From Streptomyces sp. GS7 (GTDB taxonomy: Bacteria > Actinomycetota > Actinomycetes > Streptomycetales > Streptomycetaceae), in the NCBI RefSeq assembly GCF_009834125.1, contig NZ_CP047146.1, positions 4,519,501 to 4,583,500 of the forward strand: DNA of 64,000 bases, written 5' to 3'. The translations under genes and the position numbers were made by a program. Shown here piece by piece: positions 52,629 to 62,464 of this stretch (the stretch's first letter is position 1; each line of letters opens with the position of its first letter). The notes beneath the pieces were generated by a model. It saw nothing but the letters and a program-made list of their open reading frames with translations, was not told the DNA's origin and did no database searches.

Positions 52629-53268
52629 TCACCTGGTCAGACGCTGTCGCGACCCGCGCCGCAACCAGTCGTTCGACACTGACCCACGCTCCTCGCCAGC
52701 CCGGTCCGGCACGCTGCCCAGGAACCCCAGCGCCACCTTCCAGACACGCTCCGCCGCCTCCGCGTCGTAGTCCGGCAGGTCCCGGTCGGTGAAGAAGTGG
52801 CCGGCGCCGGCACAGCGGTCCGCCTCGATGTCCGCGCCGGCCCGACACATCCGGAAGTACCGGAAGTTCAGCCAGTCGTGCGGCTCGTACGGGCCAGGCC
52901 CGGCGACGTGCGGCTGCACTGGCAGGTCATGGGCGGTGACGCCCTTGGCGATCTCGGAGGTGCCGGCCACCAGGAGGAGCCCGCGAGCCTTCTCGTCACT
53001 CAGGGCGAGGTTGTGCACCAGCGTGCCGAAGGACAACCCGGCACAGACCAGCCCGCGGTCGGAATACGGGGCGACGGCGGCGTGCGCCGGCTTGCGCATC
53101 TCCTCCTTGCACAACTCGCCCTTGACCCGGTTGAGGCCGAAGACCAAGTCTGCGGTCCGGTCCTCGAACAAGTCGGGATCGATCACCTCGTGACCGGCGG
53201 CGCCGCAGCCGATCCGCGGCGGCGTGCACCGCGGGGCGCAGTCCCCACAACGAATGAAGATCCACCAT
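52629..53268 (-). pseudogene. Dienelactone-hydrolase-like gene, frameshifted near the start
   Basis: The start MVDLHSLWGLRPAVHAAADR is in one frame and AAGHEVIDPDLFEDRTADLV in another; a 2-base change in GCGGCGCC near 53215 separates them. The rest is intact: CAGLSFGTLVHNLALSDEKA (nucleophile elbow with Ser instead of Cys), RGLLLVAGTSEI, and RCAGAGHFFTDRDLPDYDA (His). A DLH-like ester hydrolase is the nearest family. Loss of the first 20 residues would remove the first strand, so the gene is probably inactive unless the shift is an error. Confidence 0.7.
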
Positions 53269-53411
53269 CGTGAAGTCGCCGGTCGCGGGGCGGGTTTGAG
53301 TCGTTGATCGTGTGCTCGTGCCGGTCGCGGGCGGTTGCCGAGGCGCAAGAACGCCTGCGGTTTCGGCGAACGCGGATCCGTGGATTCCCCGGTTGTGCGT
53401 GAGGATCAGCT

Positions 53412-53597
53412 GCACTGAGGTGGTCCAGCGTGGCCGCCTGGCGGGCGAGTTGCTGCGGACGGTAACGAGTGACCAGCGTGAGTAAGGTGCCCAATCGGAT
53501 CCGGGAGGTCGCCAACTCGGCTGCGGTCAGCAGCATCCAGGAGTCCCCGACGGGGCGCCCCTGGTGCACTCGGTGCAGTACGTGGTCCCGGCGTAGG
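53412..53597 (-). pseudogene. Luciferase-like (LLM) flavin oxidoreductase fragment
   Basis: DHVLHRVHQGRPVGDSWMLL and TAAELATSRIRLGTLLTLVT with QLARQAATLDHLS match the FMN-binding region of LLM enzymes (DP-ALAA-AAAT-RIRLGT-V). Both ends lose homology in every frame. About 60 residues of some 300 remain, between two broken hydrolase genes. Confidence 0.7.
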
Positions 53598-53648
53598 CTG
53601 ACGCTCGCACGTACTCGTTGATCAACTCGGCTCGCGGCCGACGTCTCG

Positions 53649-55084
53649 TCATGGGACCAGCAGCCCCCACGAGAGGGCCCAGGGGATGAAGAGCAGCCCG
53701 CCGGCGAGGAGCATCGCGAGCCGGACGGCGCCGCCGCCGTCCCGCCTTCGCCACCAGTCGATGGTGGTCGCCACCGTGGCGGCCACCGTGGTCGCGGCGA
53801 GGGCCTGCAGGCCCAGCCAGGGCGGGGTGCGGCCGCCGAGCAGCGGGCCGAGCGCATACCCGCCGGTGTCGGCCACCAGAAACAGCAGACAGAGGAGGCC
53901 GAGGCCGGTGCCGGCCAGGCCGGCGGCGGCGAGCAGCCGGGCTGGGGCCCTCGCTGCGGGTGCGGCGCGGCGCCCCATGAGGCGGCGGGCGGCCGCTGTC
54001 GCCGGGTAGGACGCGAACGCGGCCAGCAGGGCCGTTGCTGCGGCGAGTTGGAGGCCGACGTCCATCGGCGCCAGTGGGTGGCTCGCGGTGAGCTGGTGTG
54101 GCGCTGGGGAGGAAGTGCCGAGCCCCGGCGGCGGGGTGTGGGTGGGATCGTTGATCCAGTCGGCCACCAGGTCGGCCGTGCCCGGGGTCGGGGTGGGGGT
54201 GTGGGGGAAGCCGTCGTCGGTCGGCGTGTGCAGGTCGTGGTTGCTGGGCAGGAAGCGGACGCTGACCCGGCGGTTGCCGCCCTGGGCGAGCGCCGCGGAG
54301 ATCAGGCGGGTGCTCTCGGCCGGCACCGCCTGCCGGTCCCGGTCGCCCCACAGCAGCAGCACCGGCTGGCGGAGTCGACGCCAGGCGGGCAGCGGGTCGT
54401 AGCCGGCCGCCGGGAACAGCCCCGCCGACGACACCAGCCGCAGGGCACGGGTCACGGCGCCGGGCATCGAGCCGGACACGCCCGCGTGCCTGAACAGCTG
54501 CTCTTCGGCCCAGCCGGTCTGTCGGGCGGGGGCAGCCCCGCGGCGCCGATCGTCACGACGAACCGGACATCCTGTGACTTCCAGGCGGCCAGCGACACCG
54601 CCCAGGCCCCCTCGCTCAGCCCCCACAGGCCGCTGCGGGCGGGGTCGACGCCAGGCTGACGGTCCAGGGTACGCAGAGCGGCCAGCGCGTCGTCGCCCAG
54701 CTGGGCGTAGTCGTGGTGGAAGGTCGCGTAGCCGACGGTCCGCTTGTTGTAGACGAGGGTGACGACGCCGCGTCGGGCGTAGCTCTCGGCCTCGGGGCGC
54801 AGGGCAGTGGTGGCGGGTGTCGCGTGCACGGCGCTGGTGGAACCACCGACCATCACCAATCCGGGCCTACGGGTCGCCTCAGCAGGGAAGTTCGAGGGGG
54901 CGAAGACGGTGCCGTGCAAGGTGAGCCCGCCAGAACCGGTGAAGGAGACGGAGCGGGTCGTGACCGGCGCAGGGGCCGGTGGGGCGGCGGCAGCGGTGCC
55001 CGTCAGCAGCGCGGTCGCCGCAACAGCCGCGGCTGTTGCGGCTGACGCGGCTGCGACGGATCGAAGGATTCGAGACGGGCGCAT
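53649..55084 (-). pseudogene. Secreted/membrane alpha/beta hydrolase, frameshifted
   Basis: Residues from MRPSRILRSVAAASAATAAA form a signal peptide, then VSFTGSGGLTLHGTVFAPSN, LVMVGGSTSAVHATPATTAL, TLVYNKRTVGYATFHHDYAQ and the elbow GLWGLSEGAWAVSLAAW. At the GGGGG run 54528-54532 the frame changes; RQTGWAEEQLFRHAGVSGSM, VLLLWGDRDRQAVP (Asp) and LPSNHDLHTPTDDGF (His) follow, then four C-terminal TM helices (TALLAAFASYPATAAAR; LLAAAGLAGTGLGLLCLLFL). One indel would restore a single 475-residue protein with catalytic domain outside and a membrane tail. Could be a sequencing error. Confidence 0.75.
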
Positions 55085-55554
55085 ACCCCCACTCTGCTGC
55101 GCACCGCGCGCCTGTCCCATCCGAACACCCCCCTGCAGGAGCGGGGGTTCACCCCGCCCGACCCGGGGGATTGTCCCCTCGACTTCCGTCGTTCCGACTG
55201 CTCATGGGGGCTCAAGCGACGCTGGCGTACGCCCAGGCTCACCGGTCGTGGACGGACCCACGGCGAACGAGATCGGCCATAGGAGTCGCCGAACCCGGCC
55301 ATCCGTGCCCCTTATGGCCGCACCCACGCGACGACCGGCCCCGGACCGTCCGGGAGCCTCCCGCGAGGACCGTGTCCGTTCGGGACCGCCCTGGACTCAA
55401 GGCGGCTCCAGCGACGCCCGATAACGGGAACGGAATCCCCCGGTGGAAAGAGTGCTTCACTCACATGTCAGCTCGCGGACGGGCCGGCGAGGCCGCGAAG
55501 ACGGCTCCGCCGCACAGCCGCGATTCCCCATCTCCCGAGACGGAGGACGACCTC

Positions 55555-56307
55555 ATGGGTTCGCTTGATCTGACCGGACGCGTGGCCCTGGTGACCGGGG
55601 CGACCAGCGGCATCGGCGCCGCCACCGCGACGCTGCTGGCCCAGCGCGGAGCACACGTACTGGTCGCCGGCCGCGACAGCTCCCGCGGCGAGTCAGTGGT
55701 CGCCGCCATCCGCGGCCGCGCAGGCAAGGCCGACTTCATCGCCGCCGACCTGCGCGAGGCGCAGTCGGTGCGACAACTCGCGCGGCGGGCAGTGGAACTG
55801 GGCGACGGCCGGGTCGACATCCTGGTGAACAACGCGGGCGTCTACCCGTTCGGGCCCACCGACGAGGCAACGGAGAGCGAGGTCGACACCGTCTACGCGC
55901 TCAATGTGAAGGCGCCGTTCCACCTGGTGGCGGAACTCGCGCCGGCGATGGCCGAGCGGGGCAGCGGCGCGATCGTCAACGTGAGCACCATGGTCGCCGC
56001 GTACGGGGCCGTGGGCATGGCCCTGTACGGGTCGAGCAAGGCAGCCGTGGAGCTGCTGACCAAGGCGTGGGCGGCCGAGTACGGCCCGCGCGGGGTACGG
56101 GTCAACGCCGTGCGCCCCGGGCCGGTACGCACGGAAGGCACGGCCGGCATGGGGGAAGACCTCGACGCCCTGGCCGCCCAGGCCCCAGCCGGCCGACCGG
56201 CCGAGCCGGAGGAGATCGCCGATGCCGTCGCCTACCTGGGCAGCGACGCGGCGAGCTTCGTCCAGGGCGCCGTGCTCCCCGTGGACGGCGGCCGCACAGC
56301 CGTCTGA
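55555..56307 (+). CDS. Short-chain dehydrogenase/reductase
   Basis: 250 residues. [20 protein letters not shown] is the glycine-rich NAD(P) loop, GRDSSRGES follows, NNAGVYPFG is the NNAG motif, and the catalytic Ser/Tyr/Lys are in [24 protein letters not shown] (split YxxSK: Tyr and Lys four residues apart). The end [20 protein letters not shown] is a classic SDR tail. The ATG at 55555 follows GGAGGACGACCTC; the long upstream frame has no ribosome site. Substrate unknown; a second, broken SDR follows. Confidence 0.9.
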   Translation: MGSLDLTGRVALVTGATSGIGAATATLLAQRGAHVLVAGRDSSRGESVVAAIRGRAGKADFIAADLREAQSVRQLARRAVELGDGRVDILVNNAGVYPFGPTDEATESEVDTVYALNVKAPFHLVAELAPAMAERGSGAIVNVSTMVAAYGAVGMALYGSSKAAVELLTKAWAAEYGPRGVRVNAVRPGPVRTEGTAGMGEDLDALAAQAPAGRPAEPEEIADAVAYLGSDAASFVQGAVLPVDGGRTAV

Positions 56308-56495
56308 CGCGCGCGGCCCCACGGCGTCCGTCGCAGCAGGTGGTTCCCGGCCGCGCCCTCGTCGAAGGGCTCGGCGCCCGCATGAACCGGGACGACCTGG
56401 TCCAGCTCACCGGCCGTGGCCGACAGCGGGTGACGGACGCGGCACACGAGGTCGCACAGACGCGCTCGACCCGGGCCCGCGTCAAGGACGAGGTC

Positions 56496-57110
56496 CTGCG
56501 TTCGTCGACGCCTGGCAGGAGCCGCTGCACATCCTGGTGAACAACGCCGGCGTCATGGCCTGCCCCGAGCAGTACACCGAGCAGGGCTGGGAGTGGCAGT
56601 TCGCCACGAATCACCTGGGCCACTTCGCCCTGGCCACCGGGTTGCACAACGCACTGGTCGCCGACGGCAACGCCCACGTGGTGGCCGTCAGTTCCACCGG
56701 GCACCAGCAGTCGCCGATCGTGTGGGACGACGTCAACTTCGCCTTCCGCCCCCACGACCCCTGGCTTGCCTACGGCCAGTCCAAGACCGCCAACGTCCTC
56801 TTCAGCGGTGGAGGCGAGCCGCCGCTGGGCCGACGACAACATCACCGCCAATGCACTCATGCCCGGCGCGATCTACACGAACCTGCAACGCCACACCGGC
56901 GGCCGGGGCAGCGGCCGCGTCCCTGCCGAGCTGATCAAGACCGTCGAGCAGGGCGCCGCGACCTCCGTCCTCCTCCTTGCGGCCTCACCGCTCCTGGAAG
57001 GTGGCGGGGGCCGCTACTTCGTCGACTGCAAGGAGTCCGAGGTCGTCGCCTGTCGGCACACGACGGCACCGCCCGCCGTCCGCGCACCGGCGAGCTACTG
57101 TCCACGGTGA
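56496..57110 (+). pseudogene. Protochlorophyllide-reductase-like SDR, fragmented
   Basis: [60 protein letters not shown] and [14 protein letters not shown] are in one frame. A one-base insertion (CGGTGG) near 56809 moves [40 protein letters not shown] and [12 protein letters not shown] to another. The NAD-binding first third is missing: upstream sequence is unrelated, so the gene was both truncated and frameshifted. The family resembles WWOX/RDH-type actinobacterial SDRs. Confidence 0.75.
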
Positions 57111-57447
57111 ACTTCGTGCCGCCGGCCCGCGCGGCCGGTTCAGCGGACGGTTCCTGGCCCGGGGGACGGATCTGGGGCTGGCGCGCAGCCTGACCCACAG
57201 GCCCCGTTGTCCCGCGGCCATCTCCTCGGCCACGGGACAACGGCGACCGCATCGGCGGGCAACGCCGACAGCCCCGCCGGCCCTGAACAGTGAACCGGCG
57301 GGCCTGCCCCACACCCGGATCGCGGTGCCCGGAGCCGGCCGCTCAGCCGAATCGGAACCAAGCCTTCGATGACACCCACTCACCTCCGCGGATCCTCATC
57401 GCCTGGCCCGGACCGGCTCAGCGCGCGGCACCTGACGCCACGTCGAC
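57111..57447. other. Interval without a recognisable gene
   Basis: No supported gene. Frames on both strands are Arg/Pro/Ala-rich with no ribosome sites. It separates the broken SDR from the convergent His-rich gene. Confidence 0.45.
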
Positions 57448-57702
57448 CTACCGCCAGTCGTGGCGGCCGTGCCGCCATCCGCGGAAGCCGTCGCGGTCGT
57501 GCCGCCATCCCTCGCCCCGGAAACCCTCACCGCCGTGCCGCCATCCGTCACGGTCGTGGTGGTAGCCGGGGTGACGGCCGTGGTAGCCGTGGTGACGGCC
57601 GTGGTCGTAGCCACGGTCCGCGGCGGAGGCAGGAAGTGCGCCGACGCCGACGACCGCGCCGGCCACGAGCACGGCGACGGCGATGCGCTTGCTGTAGGAC
57701 AT
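57448..57702 (-). CDS. His/Gly/Arg-rich small secreted protein
   Basis: 84 residues. MSYSKRIAVAVLVAGAVVGV with GALPASAA is a good signal peptide. The 55-residue mature part consists of repeats of the type GYDHGRHHGYHGRHPGYHHD, DGWRHGGEGFRGEGWRHD and FRGWRHGRHDWR, with 13 His and many Asp. The pattern suggests metal-ion or anionic-surface binding at the cell exterior, but relatives are uncharacterised. ATG 57702 has a GAGGAAAGG ribosome site, and the repeats are perfect enough to suggest recent duplication. Confidence 0.75.
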   Translation of the reverse strand: MSYSKRIAVAVLVAGAVVGVGALPASAADRGYDHGRHHGYHGRHPGYHHDRDGWRHGGEGFRGEGWRHDRDGFRGWRHGRHDWR

Positions 57703-57924
57703 GGAAGATTCCTTTCCTCGCGCAATACGGCGAGAGCCCCGCCGATTACGACACGGATCTGCCGGCTGGTCACCGGCAAAGGGAATCTTCCCGATCAATT
57801 ACCCCAAAGCCCCTTGAACGCGCCGCAAGTTACCAATCCGGAACAATGCGCCATTTTCTCCCCAATGCCGTGTGCCACCAGCGCGGCATCGGCGACAGAC
57901 ACCACAACGGCGCGCACCCCGACG

Positions 57925-58464
57925 TCAGCTCCTCGCGCTACGGGCGATGCGGTACAGCACGTTCGGACGCAGTGGCCCTTCGGGCGCGGTGGGGTCGTCG
58001 AAGTCGCCGTCCGGGACCCGCGTCATGCCGATCCGGCGCATCACCGCCTGGGAGCGGAGGTTGGTGGCCGTTGTCACACTGAGGATCTCGGGAAGTTCAA
58101 GAGTGTCGAAGCCGTAGGCCACGACCGTCAGCGCGGCCTCGGTGGCGTAGCCCCGCCCCCAGGCCGAGCGGGCGAGCCGCCAGCCGATCTCCACCCCTGT
58201 GAACGGCATGTCGTCATCCACCTGATCCAAGCCCGCGAAGCCGATGAACTCACCCGTGGCCCGCACCTCAACCGCCCACCACCCGTAACCTCGCTGGTCG
58301 AACTCGGCCTGGAACCGCGCCACGGAAGCATCGCTTTGCTCCCGGGTCAGCAGATCGCCCAGGTGCTCCCGAACCTCAGGATCGGCATTCATCACCGCCC
58401 ACGGTTCAAGGTCAGAGTCACGCCATCGGCGGAGGGTGAGGCGATCGGTACGCAGTTCAGCCAT
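57925..58464 (-). CDS. GNAT-family acetyltransferase (RimJ/RimL-like)
   Basis: 179 residues. MAELRTDRLTLRRWRDSDLE opens the fold; GYGWWAVEVRATGEFIGFAG, VEIGWRLARSAWGRGYATEA (acetyl-CoA Q/RxxGxG/A motif) and IGMTRVPDGDFDDP are typical of RimJ/RimL-type GNATs acting on N-termini or small molecules. ATG 58464 was preferred over 58578 because the first 38 residues of the longer frame are not family-like. It stands between two genes on the other strand. Confidence 0.88.
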   Translation of the reverse strand: MAELRTDRLTLRRWRDSDLEPWAVMNADPEVREHLGDLLTREQSDASVARFQAEFDQRGYGWWAVEVRATGEFIGFAGLDQVDDDMPFTGVEIGWRLARSAWGRGYATEAALTVVAYGFDTLELPEILSVTTATNLRSQAVMRRIGMTRVPDGDFDDPTAPEGPLRPNVLYRIARSARS

Positions 58465-59088
58465 GCTGCCCAGCAAACGTGAGCTGTGAGCCCGATGCAA
58501 TCCCTTTTCTTCAGGGCGACAGTGCCACGCAGAAGGAACATGCACGGCTCGCTCCCAGGCTGACGGAGCGACCGCCAACCCGGCGAATCCACGAGGTCAC
58601 AGGCGGTCCCGCCCCGTCATCGATCCTCACGCGGACGCACCGCACCATCCCCGCCCCCACCAGACGGGCCGGCACAGCACATCCCTGACAAGCTACTCCA
58701 TATGACCCATCACCCCATGCAACCGGACGGCATCGACATCACGCCAACCCGCAGACCCCACCCGGCCCTTACTCACACCCCCGAAAGGGGAAGGCACTCC
58801 CCCGTCAGGATCACATCCATGGCCGGACGAACAGGTCCCCAGACGTCGCCCGACAGCACCCGCGTCCTGCGGGAGATTCCCGAAGGGGCCCTACAGTGAT
58901 CGGGGCCGCTACATCACGCCCAGCAGCTCCACCCCCCGAGAACAGCTCCACCCCTACCAGTTCATTTGGTGGGGTCACTTCGTCAAAGAGGAGAAGGCCG
59001 CGAGGCGGACCGCGCAGGACTGGGCAAGCCGTGCGAGTGCCCGGCGTGGTGCATGCCGTGCGCGCCGGAGCGAGGTTAGACAAGGGGC
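58465..59088. other. Interval without a convincing gene
   Basis: A frame at 58702-58899 (MTHHPMQPDGIDITPTRRPH; TSPDSTRVLREIPEGALQ) has modest coding character but no recognised domain and no strong ribosome site. The last 200 bases should hold the promoter of the SpoIIE gene. No inverted repeats of note. Confidence 0.45.
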
Positions 59089-61839
59089 ATGGCCCGAACC
59101 CCGGGCCGCTCCTCGCGTGAGCGTCGACAGCGGCCGCCAGGCTCTCCGAAGCCGCCGAAGCGGCGTTCCCGGCCCAAGGCGAGCATGAGCAGCGTCGCCG
59201 GGCAGATGTTCATGCTGCAGGCGCTGATCATCGTGCTGCTCGTCGCGGCGGCTGTGGCCTCGCTGGCGCTGACGGCCCGCAACGACAGGTTCCAGGCGGC
59301 GCGAGCCCGCTCGCTGGCCGCCGCCGAGAGCTTCGCCCACGCCCCCGGCCTGCCCGCCGTGCTGCGCGGCCCGAACCCGGCTTCCGTGCTCCAGCCGCTG
59401 GCCGAAGCGGCCCGCAAGACGGGCAATGTCGACTTCATCGTCGTCATGAACCCGGACGGCATCCGCTATTCGAGCCCGCGGCCGGAACGGATCGGCAAGA
59501 AGTTCATCGGCACCATCGGACCGGCGTCGACCGGCCACGTCACCATCGAAAGCCTCCAGGGTCCCGTCGGCGAGGAGATACAGGCCGTGGTGCCGGTGAA
59601 GGACGGGGGCAGGGTCGTGGGCATGGTGGCGTCCGGGCTCAAGGTCAGCAAGATCAGCGGTGCCGCCGACCGGCTGCTCCCCTTCCTCATCGGCGCCGGC
59701 GCCGGCGCGCTGGCCCTGGCCACGGCCGGGACGGCTCTGGTGAGCAGGCGGCTGCGGCGGCAGACCCACGGTCTCGGACCGGCCGAGATGACACGGATGT
59801 ACGAGCATCACGACGCGGTGCTGCACGCCGTGCGCGAGGGCGTGGTCATCGTCGGTGACGAGGACCGGGTCGTACTCGCCAACGACGAGGCGCGCCGGCT
59901 CCTCGCTCTGCCCCCGGACGTGGAGGGGCGGCAGGTCGACAGCCTCCACCTCGACTCCAGGATGACGGGGCTGCTGCTTTCCCGGCGCGATGCCTCGGAC
60001 GCGGTGCTCCCCGTCGGCGACAGTCTCCTCGCGGTGAACAACCGGTCGACGGACCGCCACGGCGGCCCGCCCGGCAGCGTCGCCACCCTGCGGGACTCCA
60101 CCGAGCTGCGTGCCCTCGCCGGGAAGGCAGAGGCCGCTCAGGGCAGGCTGCGGCTGCTCTACGAGGCAAGCGTCACCGTCGGCACGACCCTGGACGTCAC
60201 CCGCACCGCCGAGCAGCTGACCGAGGTGGCCGCCCGCTGGTTCGCCGACTACGTCACCGTCGACCTCGCCGAACCCGTCCTGCACGGTGACGAGCCACCG
60301 CCCGGCGGATACGCGCAGGCGCCGGAACTGCGTCGCGTGGCGCTCGGCGGTACGTTCTCCCATCCCCAGTACCGGGTGGGCGAGGTGTACCGGTACGCCC
60401 CCGCCACGCCAATGGCCACCGTCTTCGTCAGCGAACGGCCCGTGCTCGTACCCGATTTGTCCGCCGCCTCTGAATGGCGTGCGGGAGACCCCGAGCGCAC
60501 CCGGATCGTCATCGAGCACGGCCTGCAGTCGCTCATCACCGTGCCGCTCAAGGCACGCGGTGTGCTGATGGGCGTCGCCAACTTCTGGCGGATGCGGGAA
60601 AGCCCGCCCCTGGAAGAAGACGACCTGACCCTGGCCGAGGAGCTTGCGGCCCGGGCAGCCGTCTGCATCGACAACGCGCGCCGCTTCACCCGCGAACACG
60701 CCATGGCCGTCACCCTCCAGCGCAGCCTGCTCCCCCGCGTGCTGCCCGAACAGACCGCGCTCGACGTCGCCTACCGGTATCTCCCGGCCCGGACCGGAGT
60801 GGGCGGAGACTGGTTCGACGTCATCCCGCTGCCCGGAGCCCGGGTCGCGCTCGTCGTCGGCGACGTGGTCGGCCACGGCCTGCACGCAGCCGCCACCATG
60901 GGCCGGCTACGCACCGCCGTGCAGAACTTCTCGACCCTGGATCTGCCACCGGACGAACTCCTGGCCCACCTCGATGACTTGGTCGACCGCACCGACCGGG
61001 ACACGGCCACAGGCACGGCCGCCAATACGGACTCGGACAGGGATACGGGCCCGGCGAAGGACGAACTCACCATCACGGGCGCCACCTGCCTCTACGCCAT
61101 CTACGACCCCACCACCGGCACCTGCACCATGGCCCGGGCCGGCCATCCGCCACCCGCCGTCGTCCACCCCGACGGCACCGTGGAAGTCACCGAGCTCCCC
61201 GCAGGCCCGCCGCTCGGCGTGGGCGGTCTCCCCTTCGAGGCCGCGGAGCTACGGCTCCCGGAGGGCAGCAGCCTCGTGCTCTACACCGACGGCCTCGTCG
61301 AGGACCGAGAACGCGACCTCAACACCGGCCTGGAGACCCTCTGTACGGCCCTGGCCTGCCCCTCCCGCCCACCGGAGGAGATCTGCGACGTCGTCATCAG
61401 CACGCTGCAGCCCGCCCGCCAGAGCGACGACATCGCCCTCCTCGTCGCCCGCACACACCTGACGGATCCCGGCCGCATCGCCGAGTGGGACGTGCCGTCC
61501 GAGCCCTCGGCCGTGGCGGGCGCCCGCGCCGACGTCACCCGACAGCTGACACGCTGGGGGCTGGAGGAGCAGGCGTTCACCACCGAGCTGATCCTCAGCG
61601 AGCTGATCACCAACGCCATCCGCTACGCCCCCGGCCCGATCAAGGTGCGCCTCCTGTACGACCGGACCCTGATCTGCGAGGTGACCGACACCAGCAGCAC
61701 CTCACCCCACCTGCGCTACGCCGCCGACGAGGACGAGGGCGGCCGCGGCCTCTTCCTCATCGCCCAGCTCGCCGAACACTGGGGCACCCGCTACTTCGCC
61801 CGGGGCAAGGTCATCTGGGCCGAGCAGGCGGTGACCTGA
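59089..61839 (+). CDS. SpoIIE-type PP2C phosphatase with CitA-like sensor, PAS, GAF and anti-sigma kinase domains
   Basis: 916 residues. After a basic N-terminus come TM1 (about 40-62), a CitA/DcuS-like extracytoplasmic sensor with MNPDGIRYSSPRPERIGKKF and PVKDGGRVVGMVASGLKVSK, and TM2 (about 197-219). Then PAS (VREGVVIVGDEDRVVLANDE), GAF (LYEASVTVGTTLDVTRTAEQ to AAVCIDNARRF), the PP2C core with TGVGGDWFDVIPLPG, VGDVVGHGLHAAATMGRLRT, ARAGHPPPAVVHPDG and SSLVLYTDGLVEDRE, and a C-terminal RsbW-like HATPase (LILSELITNAIRYAPG; GGRGLFLIAQLAEHWGTRY). It probably senses an external ligand and sets sigma-factor partner switching. AAGGGG ribosome site. Confidence 0.92.
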   Translation: MARTPGRSSRERRQRPPGSPKPPKRRSRPKASMSSVAGQMFMLQALIIVLLVAAAVASLALTARNDRFQAARARSLAAAESFAHAPGLPAVLRGPNPASVLQPLAEAARKTGNVDFIVVMNPDGIRYSSPRPERIGKKFIGTIGPASTGHVTIESLQGPVGEEIQAVVPVKDGGRVVGMVASGLKVSKISGAADRLLPFLIGAGAGALALATAGTALVSRRLRRQTHGLGPAEMTRMYEHHDAVLHAVREGVVIVGDEDRVVLANDEARRLLALPPDVEGRQVDSLHLDSRMTGLLLSRRDASDAVLPVGDSLLAVNNRSTDRHGGPPGSVATLRDSTELRALAGKAEAAQGRLRLLYEASVTVGTTLDVTRTAEQLTEVAARWFADYVTVDLAEPVLHGDEPPPGGYAQAPELRRVALGGTFSHPQYRVGEVYRYAPATPMATVFVSERPVLVPDLSAASEWRAGDPERTRIVIEHGLQSLITVPLKARGVLMGVANFWRMRESPPLEEDDLTLAEELAARAAVCIDNARRFTREHAMAVTLQRSLLPRVLPEQTALDVAYRYLPARTGVGGDWFDVIPLPGARVALVVGDVVGHGLHAAATMGRLRTAVQNFSTLDLPPDELLAHLDDLVDRTDRDTATGTAANTDSDRDTGPAKDELTITGATCLYAIYDPTTGTCTMARAGHPPPAVVHPDGTVEVTELPAGPPLGVGGLPFEAAELRLPEGSSLVLYTDGLVEDRERDLNTGLETLCTALACPSRPPEEICDVVISTLQPARQSDDIALLVARTHLTDPGRIAEWDVPSEPSAVAGARADVTRQLTRWGLEEQAFTTELILSELITNAIRYAPGPIKVRLLYDRTLICEVTDTSSTSPHLRYAADEDEGGRGLFLIAQLAEHWGTRYFARGKVIWAEQAVT

Positions 61840-61904
61840 CAGAGGCAGAGCAGGCCGTGCCCTGAGAACCGACGATGCCGGCGCGAGCGGACGGCCAGGC
61901 CGGA

Positions 61905-62107
61905 AGCCGGCCCGTGTCGCCCAGGGAAGTCACGATCTTCTTGCGGTACCGGTCGACCGCGCCGAGGACGGAGTAGATCGCGTCGAACCGCTCATCGGAT
62001 GCCTGCAGGTAGTGCAGGGCTTGGTCGGCCTCGAAAGTCGGATTGCCACTGAGGGACCGGGCGGGCGGCCAGTGGCGTGCCCTGCCGATGGGTTGCGCTG
62101 TGCCCAT
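61905..62107 (-). pseudogene. SAM methyltransferase fragment
   Basis: FEADQALHYLQASDERFDAI and YSVLGAVDRYRKK recall the motif after the SAM-binding loop of class I methyltransferases (ADALAYL-AD-FDAVYSVFGAV). No GxGxG motif lies upstream and the frame then drifts. About 40 residues of homology only, so it is weakly supported debris. Confidence 0.4.
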
Positions 62108-62109
62108 GA

Positions 62110-62464
62110 CCGGATGGGCCGCGGCGGTCGCCGTGAGCCTGCGGGGGGAAATGCGCTGGCACGCTTTCCGGTGATCTTGTTACGGTGCTGGGGACCGCAG
62201 ATCGCGGACCCCGTACCGGGCCTGTGTGCCCTGGGAAGAGAGTGTTGATGCCCCGGACCGCGCCGAGCGCGCCTCGCAGCACCGTGTGACCGTCCGTCTC
62301 TCCTGCCGCCGTTCCTGCACGGCGACCGGACGTGAGTTCCGGTGCCCTGTACCGCCAAGCAGCACCCTGCCCGCCCCTGGGCGGTGTGTGCGTGGCCTCT
62401 TCGTCGAGGACCGCTCGGCCGGCTCTTGCTGTCATCGCAGACTTTTCAGCAAGGAGCGCCACGG
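62110..62464. other. Upstream region of the RNHCP genes
   Basis: 355 bases without a supported gene. It contains GGGGACCGC/GCGGACCCC, an imperfect hairpin near 62190, and is presumably the promoter and leader of the RNHCP genes. Zur regulation would be expected of a zinc-ribbon gene, but no clear Zur box was found. Confidence 0.4.

Noticed and set aside
58975..60885. 636-codon minus-strand frame opposite the SpoIIE gene
   Set aside because: Antisense to the sensor, PAS and GAF regions, and His/Gly/Arg-rich with no recognisable domain.
61905..62107. Integrase-like reading of the methyltransferase fragment
   Set aside because: Segment order FDAIYSVLGAV fits methyltransferases better and no recombinase catalytic residue is present.
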